Of a stretch of 64,000 nt of DNA, positions 34,406 to 45,835 are shown piece after piece (within the stretch, counting starts at the first letter, position 1; each line of letters starts with the position of its first letter). The position numbers were made by a program, and so were the translations under genes. Under the pieces are notes generated by a model. That model had not been told where the DNA came from. It saw nothing but the letters and a program-made list of their open reading frames with translations, and searched no databases. The stretch is from Phaffia rhodozyma (Eukaryota; Basidiomycota; Tremellomycetes; Cystofilobasidiales; Mrakiaceae): assembly GCA_014706385.1 (NCBI GenBank), contig JACGZH010000001.1, positions 2,403,501 through 2,467,500 on the forward strand. The letters run 5' to 3'.

Positions 34406-37228
34406 ATGGCTTGGAAGATCCCTCCTAGCACGTACGACAAGATCAATCATTTCGCAGGTTTCGCGCCCACTGCCGGTCAGTCTTCTTGGTCGGCTCGGCC
34501 GTCTGGCTGATCTGCTTTGTTTGTGCTCGCGTCTGCTTCGTTCTGAATCTGTGCTTGTCTCTTTGGTCTCTTTGCTTTCTTTGTGGTCTTTTCCGTTCAT
34601 GTTACTCCTGGTGATCTGTCATGACCGGTTGGGTTGGGTTGGGTTGGGTTGGGTTGGGTTGGGTTGGGTTGGGTTGGGTTGGGTTGCGTCGCATTCGGTC
34701 GGGATGTGGGTGCTCCTGGGTCATGTAGTGTCCCTGCAACAGATGATTCGTTCGTTCTTCCTTCCTTCCCTCTTGGTTTTCCTCACCACGGATCTTCCAT
34801 CTCTCTGACCGTGCAGGTTCTCCTTCGTCTTCCTCCTCCTTCTCACAGGTTTCGGTCAGAATCCATCCCAAGGAACACTTCTCAAAGCATCTCAGTTTCT
34901 TGCCGAAGAGCTACCCATCAGACTGTCCCACAGAGTCAAAGAGTTGGATGAGCTACCGGAAAACTTGAACAAGATGCCGAGCATTAACCGGGTCAAAGAG
35001 TGGTATGCTCAGAGTTTCGAGGTGAGTCTTCGTTCTCTGTTTCTTATCCCATGCTCAGTTCCAGGAGTGGTCTCGGTTGAGGACCAAGCCAGACAGCTTC
35101 CTCGGCTCTGCCTGAAGAGATCTCAGATGCTCATCGACCGAGTACTCTCTACGGATACCTGGTCTTTTGTTTACCTATTCATTCATCCAGGAGCTCGTCT
35201 CGTTCCCGCCTCCGCAACTACCGGAAGATATCCAGGATGCTCTTCGAGTCAAAGCACCTACGTATGTCCTTCTCCTCCCTCTTTTCTTTTAAAGACATCT
35301 CATCCCGGTCCTGCTTCTCTCATCCCCTTTGTCCTGACTGGCGTTGTTTTCCTTCCTTAGACCCTTACCGGAAGCAACGGACAACCCTTCTCTGGAGTCG
35401 CACTACTATCGATCCTCACAGCCAGACAAGGGCAAGATGCGAATCCCTCTTGACAAAAGGTGTGTTCAAACCTTCAGATCTTCCACACCACTCACGCTAA
35501 GCCTTCTCCAACCCAATCTCTTCCGATCAGATATTATGGCTCCACAAAGGACATCATCTGGCCACCCGAGGTCCACGACTACAACGACCGGTTCACAAAG
35601 TGTCTCCAAAAGATCAAAGCCAGACACGACCCGACGGTGATGACTGTAGCGTGAGTAGCTCGTCATCTTCGAATCCATCCTCTTTTTTTTTTCTTTTTTT
35701 TTTGTGTGTGTCGTCCAACTCAGGGCAGCCGTTGACTGACGTCTGTGTCGATTTCCTGCTTGCGCGCACGAACGGGAAAAAAAAATCTCAGACGAGGTAT
35801 CTTGGAGTGGAAGCATAGCAAAAAGTCGGACAGGATAGGATTGAGCATCCAACAGTTCCTCGATCGGTTCCATATGAGTCGAATTGGGATTCGTTTCCTG
35901 ATCGGTCAACGTTAGTCTCTCTTGTCGGACGCGTCCCAAGGTTGTTCATCCGATCGTCTCTCATTCTTATCTCTGTTGATTTGGCTCTTCCTTAGATATC
36001 GCTCTCAACACGTTGCCTCCTCATCCTGAATATGTCGGAATCATCTGCAAACAAGCCGTAAGCCATCCATCTACTTGACACCATGATCGTTCGTATCCCG
36101 GCCTGATCATCTTGACGTCGCCGGTCACCGCCATCCACAGAACATCTTTGACATGTGCACAGAGTCGATAGAGAACGCAAAGTTTGTCGCGTCTGATCAC
36201 TACTGCCTTTTCAAAGCGCCCGAAGTCCAGCTGGTTTGTCCGGAAGACCTGGCGTTCCCTTATGTGCCTGGACATTTGTATGTTCTTCCAATCTTTCATA
36301 ACTCCAACTATCGAGAATAGAATAAATAAAAGGCCAAAGCGACGACCCCTGACTTGGTACTCTCTTTGCACAAACACAGAGCGCACATCATTTTCGAGCT
36401 TCTCAAAAATTCTCTACGAGCGACGATCGAGCGATTCGGAGCGGACCACCCAGGAGAATACCCACCGATCAAAGTCGTCGTCGTCGAAGGAAAGGAAGAC
36501 ATCACCATCAAGATCTCTGATGAAGGTGGAGGAATCCCAAGAAGTGCTATCCCATTGATCTGGACATACATGTATACCACCATGGAGGCCGCCACGTTGG
36601 ACGATGTCACTTCGGACTTTAACGCGCCCATGGCTGGGTTCGGTTATGGTCTCCCGTTATCAAGACTGGTTGGTTCCCTTTCTTTTTTTCTTTTTTTTTA
36701 TTTAGAAAAAAAAAACATTTCTTTGGGCGCTTGCTAACAGATGCATTCATTTGAGGTCGAATAGTACGCGAGGTTCTTTGGAGGTGACCTTAGGTTGATC
36801 AGTGTATGTGTTTCTTCAGTCGACCTATTTCCTTGATCGCAGTCGCATCAACCGGCAGAGACTGAACCGTTCGTGTCTTTTGTTTGGTCTGCCTTTCGGG
36901 CTTTCAGATGGAAGGCTAGTAAGTCCAGGTCGAGTTCTCTTTCTCTCTCTTGCAGCTTGAGATATATACATGGAGGTGTTTGAAGGTGAAATCCATCAAG
37001 ATCAATAAAGTTTCTGACCCGTTTCATGCTTTCTCTCACAACCTTGTTCTTTTCCTTTAGCGGTACCGACGTATGTTCCATTTCATTTTGATTTTCTACA
37101 TTTCGTTTCCTTATGAAACACTCTATCTGACCATCGCTGCTTTTGTATGATCATGTTTGGTAATCGGATTCAAATAGGTGTACATTCATTTGAACAGACT
37201 AGGCGAGAGTAAAGAACCTTTACAGTGA
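34406..37228 (+). CDS. Mitochondrial PDK/BCKDK-family protein kinase (pyruvate dehydrogenase kinase)
   Basis: Mitochondrial kinase that inactivates pyruvate dehydrogenase by phosphorylating E1. N-terminal exon: WKIPPSTYDKINHFAGFAPT; a 21-nt exon (34729-34749) supplies VSLQQMI; then FGQNPSQGTLLKASQFLAEE. Helical core: SRIGIRFLIGQHIALN. GHKL ATPase motifs: HIIFELLKNSLRATIE (N box), ISDEGGGIPRSAIPLIW (G1), MAGFGYGLPLSRL (G2). The end is built from very small exons: YARFFGGDLRLIS, an 11-nt exon (36908-36918), a 10-nt exon (37061-37070) and the last exon from 37179, giving MEGYGTDVYIHLNRLGE. A long GGGTT repeat sits in intron 1. The branched-chain kinase is the main alternative, but the N-terminal motifs favour PDK. 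Confidence 0.9.
34627..34686 (+). repeat. (GGGTT)n pentanucleotide repeat in PDK intron 1
   Basis: About 11 perfect tandem GGGTT units plus a partial unit. The repeat lies inside the 253-nt intron 34476-34728. Confidence 0.95.
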
Positions 37229-37746
37229 TCCCCCTGTCGTTCATTCTCTTGATTCCGAACACCCATCATCCTTTTTTATTCTATTTTTTCTTCCCTGGTC
37301 ATCCCCCCTCCCCTTTTTTTCCTTTCCAAACCACGTGTATGCTTCATATCATGTCTCGTTTCTCTTTTCTTTTTCCTAATCTGTTGTTGTCCTCTTTCTT
37401 TCCCGAATCTCTGCAACCCTTTACTTAACTTGCCTCTTCACCGCTGCCATCACCACCACCACCACCACCCGCATCCTTTTTTATGCACTCTTTTCTTTCC
37501 CGACGCATGTTTCATCTACTCTTCGTCTATGTGATCGTCTTTCTCTGGATACCTCGAAGAGCGCTGCGTTCAGGTCCCTATTCTCCTTTCCACTCTCCAG
37601 TCTAGATCCGAACCATCTCTGAATGAACGACCAAAAGAGAAGGAAGCGATTACATATGATCGGTGAACAAGAATAATAAAGAGTAAGAAGAATGAAAGAA
37701 ACCAAAAAGGGGTTGGAGGGTAGGGGAGAGGGGGGGGAGGGGGTCC
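37229..37746. other. Convergent 3' region PDK / NUP49
   Basis: 518 bp between stop codons, T/C-rich on the plus strand up to 37500, with a G-run at 37722-37742 just beyond the nucleoporin stop. A CAC-repeat lies near 37450. No gene seen. Confidence 0.4.
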
Positions 37747-39865
37747 TCAAACCCTGAGAGAACTCATTCCGAGCCCGTCTGTTCCCTGTCTTGCTCTGCC
37801 CCCTGCTCCTGTCGGCCCGGACCCAGATGAACCCGGCTGGTCGATCTCGAACACATCCCTCACACTCCCGCCCTGTCCGCCACGTTCTCTCCACAGGACC
37901 CTGTACTCTGCTTTCAACGCGCCCAGCTCTTCGTCGAGGAATCCTACCTGAGCGGCAAGTCGGTGAAGGAGGACTTGGTGCGATTGCAGCGTGTGGGATA
38001 TCGTTTGGGGCGTAGGAAGTGGAGGGAGTGGAAGCGGGTTCGACAGACTGGAGCTCGACAAGCTGGATGGTGGAAGAAGGGAGTGGAGAGTTTGAGTGAG
38101 TTGCTGGTGTTTGGAAAAAGACAGAACGTTCATCAGTACCGATCCATCGAATGACATATATGTGTACAAGGAATCAAGGCAAAGGCAAAGAAAACGCAAG
38201 AGAACAGAGGGGACAAACATCCATAGCGGTCTGGTAGACTCTGACTCGACTGGTCATCTCGTCGGTGAGCTTTGTAAAGTATTCGTTGGGGAATTTTGCT
38301 TGACCCTTCAAAGCTTGTCTTCCTTGTGCGGTCTGTCGTTGTCGTCGTGTTCAACGAGAGAAAATCGGGAGACAGTCAGTTCGGATGAACGTGTGTTTTT
38401 CCAAAGATATGGAGGAACAAAACTAGTTGAAAAAACATCTAAAGAAAAAAAGGTCACCTTGGAAGCATCCATAATCCGAGCACCTCGAACGGCATCTTCT
38501 CCATCTGCAGAAACTCGTTTATGAAGATCGTTAACATTTCGAGCGCAGCTCTGGAGGTGAGCGGTCAACGCTGTGGTTTCCTGTTTATGCCGCCAACAAA
38601 AGACGACGACATAGTATGCCAGAGTAAAGGATCACAAGGAGACAAAACAGAGTTGAAATAGTCAGCCCAGCCTTTCTTCATTCTCCTCCCCAAAATGGAT
38701 CGAGCAAAACCGCCCTATCGGCTAACTCGTCAACAAATAGAAAGACAATGGACGAAAAAGAAGAGGAACGAACGGTCGTCAATTGTTTTAAAAGACCAGC
38801 CGTCTGAGGGATCGTAGGAGCAACCGAGGTAGTACTAGATAGTAGAGCAAGAGAAGATGAGGCGGATGCGTTTGAAGCTTCGGAGAGTGGATGTTGAGCG
38901 AGCGAATGTGACAGGTTGATTTGTTGGATGATGAACGAACTGTGACCGAGTCGTGTTCGGAGGAAACCAAAGCGAGATCAAGAGTCAGAAGAGAGAAAAT
39001 CAGATGATTACATCTTTGGGGATGAGCCCGAAAGAGCTTGAAAGAGAGGTAACTGACTCGATCCCCTCGATAATTTTTTGAGCAGACTCTGGTAGCTCTG
39101 TGAACTTTGTCGTTTTCGACATCCCTGATGGTTGCTGCTGTTGAGGCGGTTGTTGCTGTTGGGGCTGCTGCTGCTGCTGCTGTTGCTGCTGTTGAGGTTG
39201 TTGAGCTGTTGAACCGAACAAACCACCACCACCTCCAAACATGTTCTGTTGCTGAGGCTGCTGCTGCTGAGGCTGTTGCTGTTGCTGCTGCTGTTGAGGC
39301 TGGCCAAACAGTCCACCGGATGACCCCGTCTGAGCAGGTTGGCCGAACAACCCACCACCAAAAGTCGATCCTGCCGGTTTGGCTCCGAAGAGTGACGATC
39401 CACCTATCGCACTAGATCCTGCTGCCTGTCCTGTGTTTCCACCACCAAAGAGCCCAGTTGATGTTGTCGAGTTGGTTTGCTGACCACCAGCCGGTTGACC
39501 GAACAGGCTTGTCGAAGGTTGTTGCTGCTGTTGCTGCCCAGCAGGCTGACCGAAGAGAGAGCTTCCCGGCTGTTGTTGTTGCTGTTGTTGTTGTTGAGGC
39601 TGAGCAGGCTGAGATCCAAACAACGAAGGGGCGCTCTGTTGACCGGTGGAAGGAGCTCCAAAGAGTGAAGGTTTAGGAGCTGATCCTCCGGCTGGTGCTC
39701 CAAATGAGAACGGGGACGATGCCGCCTGTTGTTGTTGCTGCTTTCATATTCGTCAAAGATTTTGTAGTAAGCGTGAGTTGGGCTTGGAATCAGGAGCCAG
39801 AGGTCATGTAGTAAGAAATCAGTGAGCATAGGGGACGAGTAGATACGAACAGGCTGACCAAACAT
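37747..39865 (-). CDS. NUP49: GLFG nucleoporin Nup49/Nup58 type
   Basis: Central-channel nucleoporin that partners Nsp1/Nup57-type proteins. The N-terminal half has SLFG, GLFG and LFGQP repeats separated by poly-Gln, for example SSLFGQPAGQQQQQQ, STGLFGGGNTG, GGLFGQPQQQ. The conserved helical part starts TKFTELPESAQKIIEGIESV near 39100. Later exons include TALTAHLQSCARNVNDLHKR (about 38560), QLTQTLHSLLPPSSLSSSSL, and RLAAQVGFLDEELGALKAEY near 37930, the usual C-terminal coiled coil. The ATG at 39865 (MFGQP, then an intron) is chosen because the FG region follows; an in-frame Met at 39964 is possible. A hairpin shared with another gene lies about 100 bp upstream. Confidence 0.82.
39108..39745 (-). 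repeat. Poly-glutamine/GLFG low-complexity coding repeat
   Basis: CAG/CAA-rich codons encode several Gln runs of up to about ten residues between LFG motifs within NUP49. Such tracts can vary in length between strains. Confidence 0.8.
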
Positions 39866-39966
39866 GAAGCTCGGTTGATTGATGGACGGATTGGAAGATG
39901 GTGTTGGCCAGAAAATAGGTAAAAGAAAGAAATTATCATATATAGAGAAATCAATAGAAAGCATTT

Positions 39967-40007
39967 GTAGTCCTTTATTACAACAGACTACAAATTTTCT
40001 CTAATCG
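39967..40007. repeat. Hairpin motif copy A (GTAGTC...GACTAC)
   Basis: Perfect 6-bp inverted repeat GTAGTC/GACTAC with a 13-nt loop, followed by an AAATTTTCT...AATC tail. A near-identical copy lies at 54709-54747. Copy A is about 100 bp upstream of the NUP49 start. Confidence 0.6.
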
Positions 40008-40152
40008 GATCCACCCATGAGACGACCTTTTTCGCTCATTTTCCTTGTTTTGACGGAATATCTAACAAAGCCATTAAATCGAGGATAGAGAGAAGCATAC
40101 ATTGTATGAGGAGAGAGGAAGACCAAGAACAAACGATAATAGTTAAATCAGT

Positions 40153-43100
40153 TTAAGCCTTTGATATAAACCCGAACGACTCGAGCCCTGCAGGGCTTTT
40201 CTTGACTTTCGGTTTCACGTTGTTCGACACCTTGATATCATCCTGTGTAGGTCTATCAACAAACATACAAAGCCACACCATCCCAGAACATGTTAACAAC
40301 GTTGTTTCTTGAAACATAACCCAGATAACAAACCCTGTTTTTGTAAAAGAAATTACTACATACCCGTCAGCAGATTCATCAGGCTTGACCCCTGGGTTTT
40401 TGTACCGCTCGATAGCGCGCTCCCTCGCCTTCTTGTGGTCAACAATCGGCATAGGATAACCTAGCTTTTTAAACTCTGCAGGCGATAAATGCCCGTACGG
40501 GTCATACAGTGCTGTGTGGTTGGGGCAATACAAAGCACATGCAACGTTGAATAAGAAAGAACCCCCTTTCGTTCCAGGAAAGCAAAGAAGAGAGGAAACA
40601 AACCTTTGCCTTTGAGGTTTCTGAGCTCTGGGACGAAATGCTTGATGTACTCGCCCGTAGGATCAGCTTTCTCAGCCTATTTACAGGACATCCCATAGGA
40701 TTGAATCAGATAAGTTGACATGCCTCCGAGCATGTTACAAGAGGAGCGGCAGGCTGAAAAACTGACCTGAGTGGTCGGATTGAAAATTCGGAAATATGGC
40801 TGGGGATCCGACCCGGTCTGATAAACGGATAGGAATGAAAACGAAGAGCATAGAACAAAGTCTCAGTCAAACTAATCTACAGCCTACACCGAAATAGAGA
40901 ATCAAACTTACAGAAGCGATCCATTCTACTCAAACGAGTGCGGTCCCCGAAAAGGAAAAAAAAAAAAAAAGAAAAAAAAAAAAAAAAAGAAAAGACAGTT
41001 TTGAGTAACAAACCTTCTGGACGAGACAAGATGAAGACATCGACTTACGCCAACCACCGTTGTTACTGGCGAGATCACCATCGATAAACTGGTTCATGAA
41101 GTACCTCTCGCCCAGCCTCCAATCGACCAAGAGATGTTTGGTCAAGAACGAACTGCTGATCATTCTGGCCCTGTTGTGCATCCATCCCTGGGCGTTCATC
41201 TGACGCATCGCCGCGTCCACGACGGGATCTGTTTAGTATAATTTTCGGTTTATCACATGAAGAAAGAGTTCAGATATCTGTGTGAGAACTCAGAGTAGAA
41301 AGATGGAGTAAACAAACGCACAGCCCTGCGAAGAGAGAATTTGAAGAAGAGGAAACAAATCCATCAGCATCTTCGTATCAAGTGTACCTGAAGGAGAAAA
41401 TAGTGTAAACCTACAGTCTTGCCCGTCTTCCAAGCCTCTAGCAACTCCGGATCCGTCTCCCACTAGGAAGCATGAGATAATGATAAGTTAAGAAGCCGAC
41501 ATGAGGCATAGCGATGCAACAAGAGTAAGAGCTCGAACCTGGACACCTCGATATTTCACATTGTATGGTTGACCCATTGAGACCCTCGGGAATGCCGCCA
41601 GGATCTGAGTGTATCCGGTGAAGTGAACGCCCATGGTCAGTTCGACAACCGAAGTAAGCACGACAGATATCATTCTCAGGAAGGGCAAGGGATAAGAAAG
41701 CGAGTCATGGACGAACATGGTTGTAGAAGTCTCTCCAGGCGACCTCGCCTACCCAGTTTCCAACACCGTCCTTCTTATCGACCGGGACGGTTTTCTTTCC
41801 GGAAAACTTGAGGACATGAGTGAGGATCTGTCGAGGAGACAACACGCCTGACGTGAGGTATGGTCTACAATCGCCAAGAAAGAAACCTTCAGTCCGAAGC
41901 CGTGTAATTGAGAATAGGAAAGCAAAGGACAGGATAGTAGCCCAAAGGGGACACTAACGAAAGCCTAGAGGTAGAGTTTCGATCTGCTCGATCTCTTTCA
42001 TCCGAATAAACTTCCACTCTCGAGTTCCCCTTCTTGACGACCTCATCGTCATCCTCGAAAGGTCTGACTGGCCCCAACTTTTTCGAAGACGACTTTGTGT
42101 GAAAAAACGCTTCGAGCACTCTTTCAGCCGCATGTTCGCCCCCCGGATGGACGGCTCTCATCTGTTCCGCGTCGGTCTTGTCAAGCTGGAAGCCTTCAAT
42201 ATAATCCGGAATGTCTTTTAAGAGATCCTTGTTGTCGCCGGACGCATTGGCAGAGAAGGATTCGAGTGTCCCTTTGGGGTTCGGCTGAGGATTAGGGTAT
42301 TCGTCAAACAATGAGGGATCCTCATGGATCATCGAGCCCCATTGTCTGAACCAGGGTGAATAAACCTTGATTGTTCAAAGCCCGTTGAAACGTATGAAGG
42401 GAATAGACATCAGACTCGAGCGGGGTGAGTTCTCTTTAGAAGTAAGAAAGTTACAAGGACGAACGGTGTAAGCTCCGGTACCGGTTCCCTTCTTTTTCAC
42501 ACCCCCGGGCGGGACGACACAACGATCATGTTCGAACCCTACCCAGATTCTTTTGTCTGCGCCCTGTTCAAGAACCGCTCTATTTCTGTTCAACTCGTCG
42601 ACCTCGTACGACAGGTTGGCAAACACGTGTCTCGCTTTGATACCTGGTGAGCCGACGATCTGGATGATCCGGTTGGGAAGTGTCTTTCTAGTCGGATGAA
42701 TGAACTGAAGGAGTGGGATCTCTAGCTCGTGCAACGAAGTCTATTGCGTATGGACCAAACCAAGAGTAAATGACTATGCGTTCGAGAAAAATGGTGAAAT
42801 CTAGAGAGACAAGTGAAAGAAGGAGACACACCTTGAGAGAACGCAAGTTTCTCAACATGAAATCGATCCGTCTGGCCGATCTGTCGTGAGACTTGTAGTC
42901 TCCCGGTGAGATCGGGAAGAGAACGACCAACGGGAGTTTGTTCTTATTCGCGTACGCTGATGCTTTGGATAGCGCTTTGTTGTCTTTGACTGGAGTCGGT
43001 CATCAAACACAGAATGGACGAAACCGTCAGCAATGGAAGACTTCCTAGGGACACACACACACACACATATGTAGGCAATGAGTGAATCAAAGAAAACGGG

Positions 43101-43612
43101 AGACGAACGTCTCATATCCTCCATATTCATCCAATAAACGACCGACTCTCCGGCATCACTCACGGCCTCCGGTCCGCCTTGTTTCTTCAACGCACTCTCC
43201 AGTAGCTCAAGAGGATTGTTGGCATCCATCCGATCGGCCGCTTCAACCGTCGACACTCTTGGGTCTGTTCGTGTGTATGAAAGAATGTTGGGTAAGGCGA
43301 TCAGGATTCTTGGAGCGGGATTCCATTCGGAAGAAAGAGATTGGATTGAAGGAACTCACAAACGGAACCTTTGAACCAATCCTCCTTCTCGTTCTCCTTC
43401 TCAGCCTGCTCTGGCTTGTGTCTCTTCACGTCCTCGTCCACCTCGTCTGGCAACGGCTTCTTTCTCTTCTCTGGCATATTCAACTTGCTAACGTGGTAAC
43501 TAAACGATCTGCGTGTGGATTGGGTCTGGAAGGTGCTCACTGCTGGGTGAAAGACAGGGTTGACTAGTCGAGCTCTGATGTTGATGTTAAGCAAGACGAC
43601 GAACGAGCGCAT
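40153..43612 (-). CDS. PHR1: CPD photolyase (class I, cryptochrome/photolyase family)
   Basis: Blue-light enzyme that repairs cyclobutane pyrimidine dimers using FADH- and an antenna cofactor. The N-terminal alpha/beta domain has [14 protein letters not shown] and [15 protein letters not shown]. The FAD domain includes [40 protein letters not shown], a joined [19 protein letters not shown] then [43 protein letters not shown], and [20 protein letters not shown]. Two exons are tiny: GGCT (41322-41325), which restores the Gly-Tyr of the FAD motif, and a 14-nt exon (40912-40925). The 5' end has two in-frame starts: 43612 adds a basic, acid-free leader, while 43477 gives [12 protein letters not shown] with a nuclear-type basic stretch. 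The trans-acting promoter has two ACGCGT boxes. Confidence 0.92.
41322..41325 (-). other. PHR1: 4-nt microexon of the photolyase gene
   Basis: On the minus strand TCGCAG precedes GGCT and GTGCGT follows. Joining AAGACT + GGCT + ATCCCGTC gives Lys-Thr-Gly-Tyr-Pro-Val, the conserved FAD-domain motif; skipping it causes a frameshift. Confidence 0.7.
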
Positions 43613-44037
43613 CCAACTTGGATTCTTCTATGTTGAGGTTGAGAGAAGGATGAGAAGAAGACTCTCAAGATGATGATCGATCGGGCTGAGCGCGTCGTTG
43701 GACGCGTCTGAAATTTAATTGCGTCACGCGTCAGAGCCGTTTCAATGACGTAGCTGGTATGATAAGATGAGGACGTTGAGGGAGAAATAAAAAGCCCATT
43801 CTATTACAACCGGGGCGACCAAGCGTACAAGGGGATATCGTGAGAGATAAGAGATAATAGTATTTAAGAAGACGAAGGCAGCAGCAAACTATGCAGCAAA
43901 CAAGAAAGGCCAGAGAAGAGGCGAAACCCGATTGGGCTCAAATACAACGGAGTGACAAACTATGTGATTTTTGATAGAGAATGTGGAGAAAAGAGGGACA
44001 GAAAAAGGAGAACAAAACTGAGCATTCTTGTCTTTGT
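43613..44037. promoter_or_regulatory. Photolyase promoter with two ACGCGT boxes
   Basis: 425 bp between the permease stop and the photolyase start. ACGCGT occurs at 43702-43707 and 43726-43731, with GCGTCACGCGTCA around the second and TGACGTA near 43746. Hexamers of this kind are MBF sites in other fungi; regulation here is inferred. The part next to the permease is probably its 3' UTR. Confidence 0.5.
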
Positions 44038-45835
44038 TTAGAAGATGGCATTGCCCAATCGACCCCACCACTTGGGGTGAGGAGGAACAACGTAAGAGTC
44101 GGCCTCGATCTCGGCAATGTTGGTGACGAAGTCCATGTCCTCAGCCCTTCGCCAGACGGTCTTAGAGTAGAACTTCTTGAAAACGAAGAGGACCGGGAAC
44201 AACGCCAAGGGCAGGTAGTTGGTGACAAAGGTAGCTGTGTCCCAGCTGTCCTTGAGGAAAACGGTCCATCCGGAGAATAATTGGACGATCATGATCAAGA
44301 CGATGGCGTAGTAAACTCCGACTTTGGTAAATCGGGACTTGAAAGGAAGTATAGCTCGGTCGAGTCCCTGGGCATCCATACCGGCCCGGAATCGAAGGTA
44401 GGTCACACAGATCGCAAGCCAACTCATGAGACCAGCGATAGCGGTCATGTTTACGAAATAATCAAAGGTATTCGAGGCCGAAGTACCGAGCGACATGTAG
44501 GCGAGGAGACCAAAGAGACTGGAGACGATAAGCCCAGCCCAAGGAAGACCGTTTTTGGTGGTTCGAGTGAAAACCTTGGGAAGCAATCCATTAAGAGCCA
44601 TGGAGTAGATGGCTCGAGACGAGGTGTACATATCGGAAGACGCAGCCGACCAGGCAGAGGTGATCAAACAAGCGTTGATGATGGAGGGCAGAGTCTTAAT
44701 ACCGGCGGCCTTGATGGCGAGAACGAAGGGGGAAGCTCGGGCATCGCTGTATTGACCGAGTTCTGCGTTGTTGCTAGGGATGTTAAGACCGATGATGAAC
44801 GTGCCGAGGATGTAGAAGACAACAATTCGGATGTAGACCGTTCGGATGGCCTTTGGCAAGTTTCGTCGGGGGTTCTCGGCTTCTCCGGCAGCGATGGCGA
44901 CGATCTCGGTTCCAATGAATGAGAAGGCAGCCTGGGTAAGGACAGCCCAGAAGCCAAGGAACTTTCCGAGGGATCCGGGAATGCGTTCGTATTGGACGAA
45001 GGGTCCAGGGTTCTTCCAGTATCGGAAACCGATGTAACCCTGGTCGGCCGGTCCGGCACCACAGTTGATTGCGATACCAACGATAATGAGACCGATGATA
45101 GTGATCACCTTGATGGAGGCGAAGAAGAACTCGGCTTCACCATATCCTCGGGCACCAAACAAGTTGATCACAATAACGATAGCGAGAGCAATCGAGATCC
45201 AAATAGCGTTCGAGTAGGCAGTGGTCCAGTATTGAACCAATATAGCGACAGCTGAGACGGGGAAAGTTAGAGATAAGCAAGAGAATAGGAGATCAATACA
45301 ACGGAAAGAGAAGCGGAAACTAATCAAGAGATGAGGGAAAGACGCTTACCAGAAATCTCAGCGGGAAGAATGATAAGCCAGCTGTAGGCGTAGTTGTAAG
45401 AGAGGGCGAACGACCAGGCAGGATCGACGAATCGGTGGGCCAACGTAAGATGACCACCTTCAATAGGAAGGAAAGAGATCATCTCTCCGAGGGCCAACAT
45501 GGTGGCAAGACAGACGGAGGCCATGATGGTGTAACCGAGGAAGAGACCAAGCGGGCCTCCGTGGGCAAGAGCTCTACCAGTACCTAAGAAAAGACCGGTT
45601 CCGATAACTGTATAATTAAGGAGAGATAAGCTTTCTAGAGCGCAAAGAAGAGAACGCAAGAAAAGGTTCTAGACTAACCTCCTCCGATACTGATCATGGC
45701 CATGTGTCTGGATTTGAGCCCTCGGTGAAGGTGCTGGGCTTCCGGCCTGGACTCCTCCCCAGCGGGAAAGATGGTGTGGGTGGCACCCGTATCTTTCTCG
45801 TAGCTTTTTGTCTCGTAATCCTCAATGTTCGACAT
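44038..45835 (-). CDS. Amino-acid permease (YAT/APC family)
   Basis: Plasma-membrane proton-coupled amino-acid transporter with about 12 membrane segments. Exon 1 starts at 45835 with MSNIEDYETKSYEKDTGATH and ends RHMAMISIGGG, the usual start of segment 1. Exon 2: VIGTGLFLGTGRALAHGGPL, then MLALGEMISFLPIEGG. The main exon begins AVAILVQYWTTAYSNAIWIS and contains NLFGARGYGEAEFFFASIKV, FSFIGTEIVAIAAGEAENPR (signature), SAWSAASSDMYTSSRAIYSM and LMSWLAICVTYLRFRAGM. The C-terminal tail ends WWGRLGNAIF. The substrate cannot be read from the sequence; general or proline/basic permeases are options. Only two introns, in contrast to its neighbours, and a strongly conserved coding sequence. Confidence 0.93.

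Noticed and set aside
34627..34686. GGGTT array as an internal telomere
   Set aside because: It lies within a well-supported intron flanked by conserved exons, so a simple tandem repeat is the better reading.
44281..44922. Plus-strand ORF antisense to the permease
   Set aside because: Shadow of a strongly conserved transporter exon.
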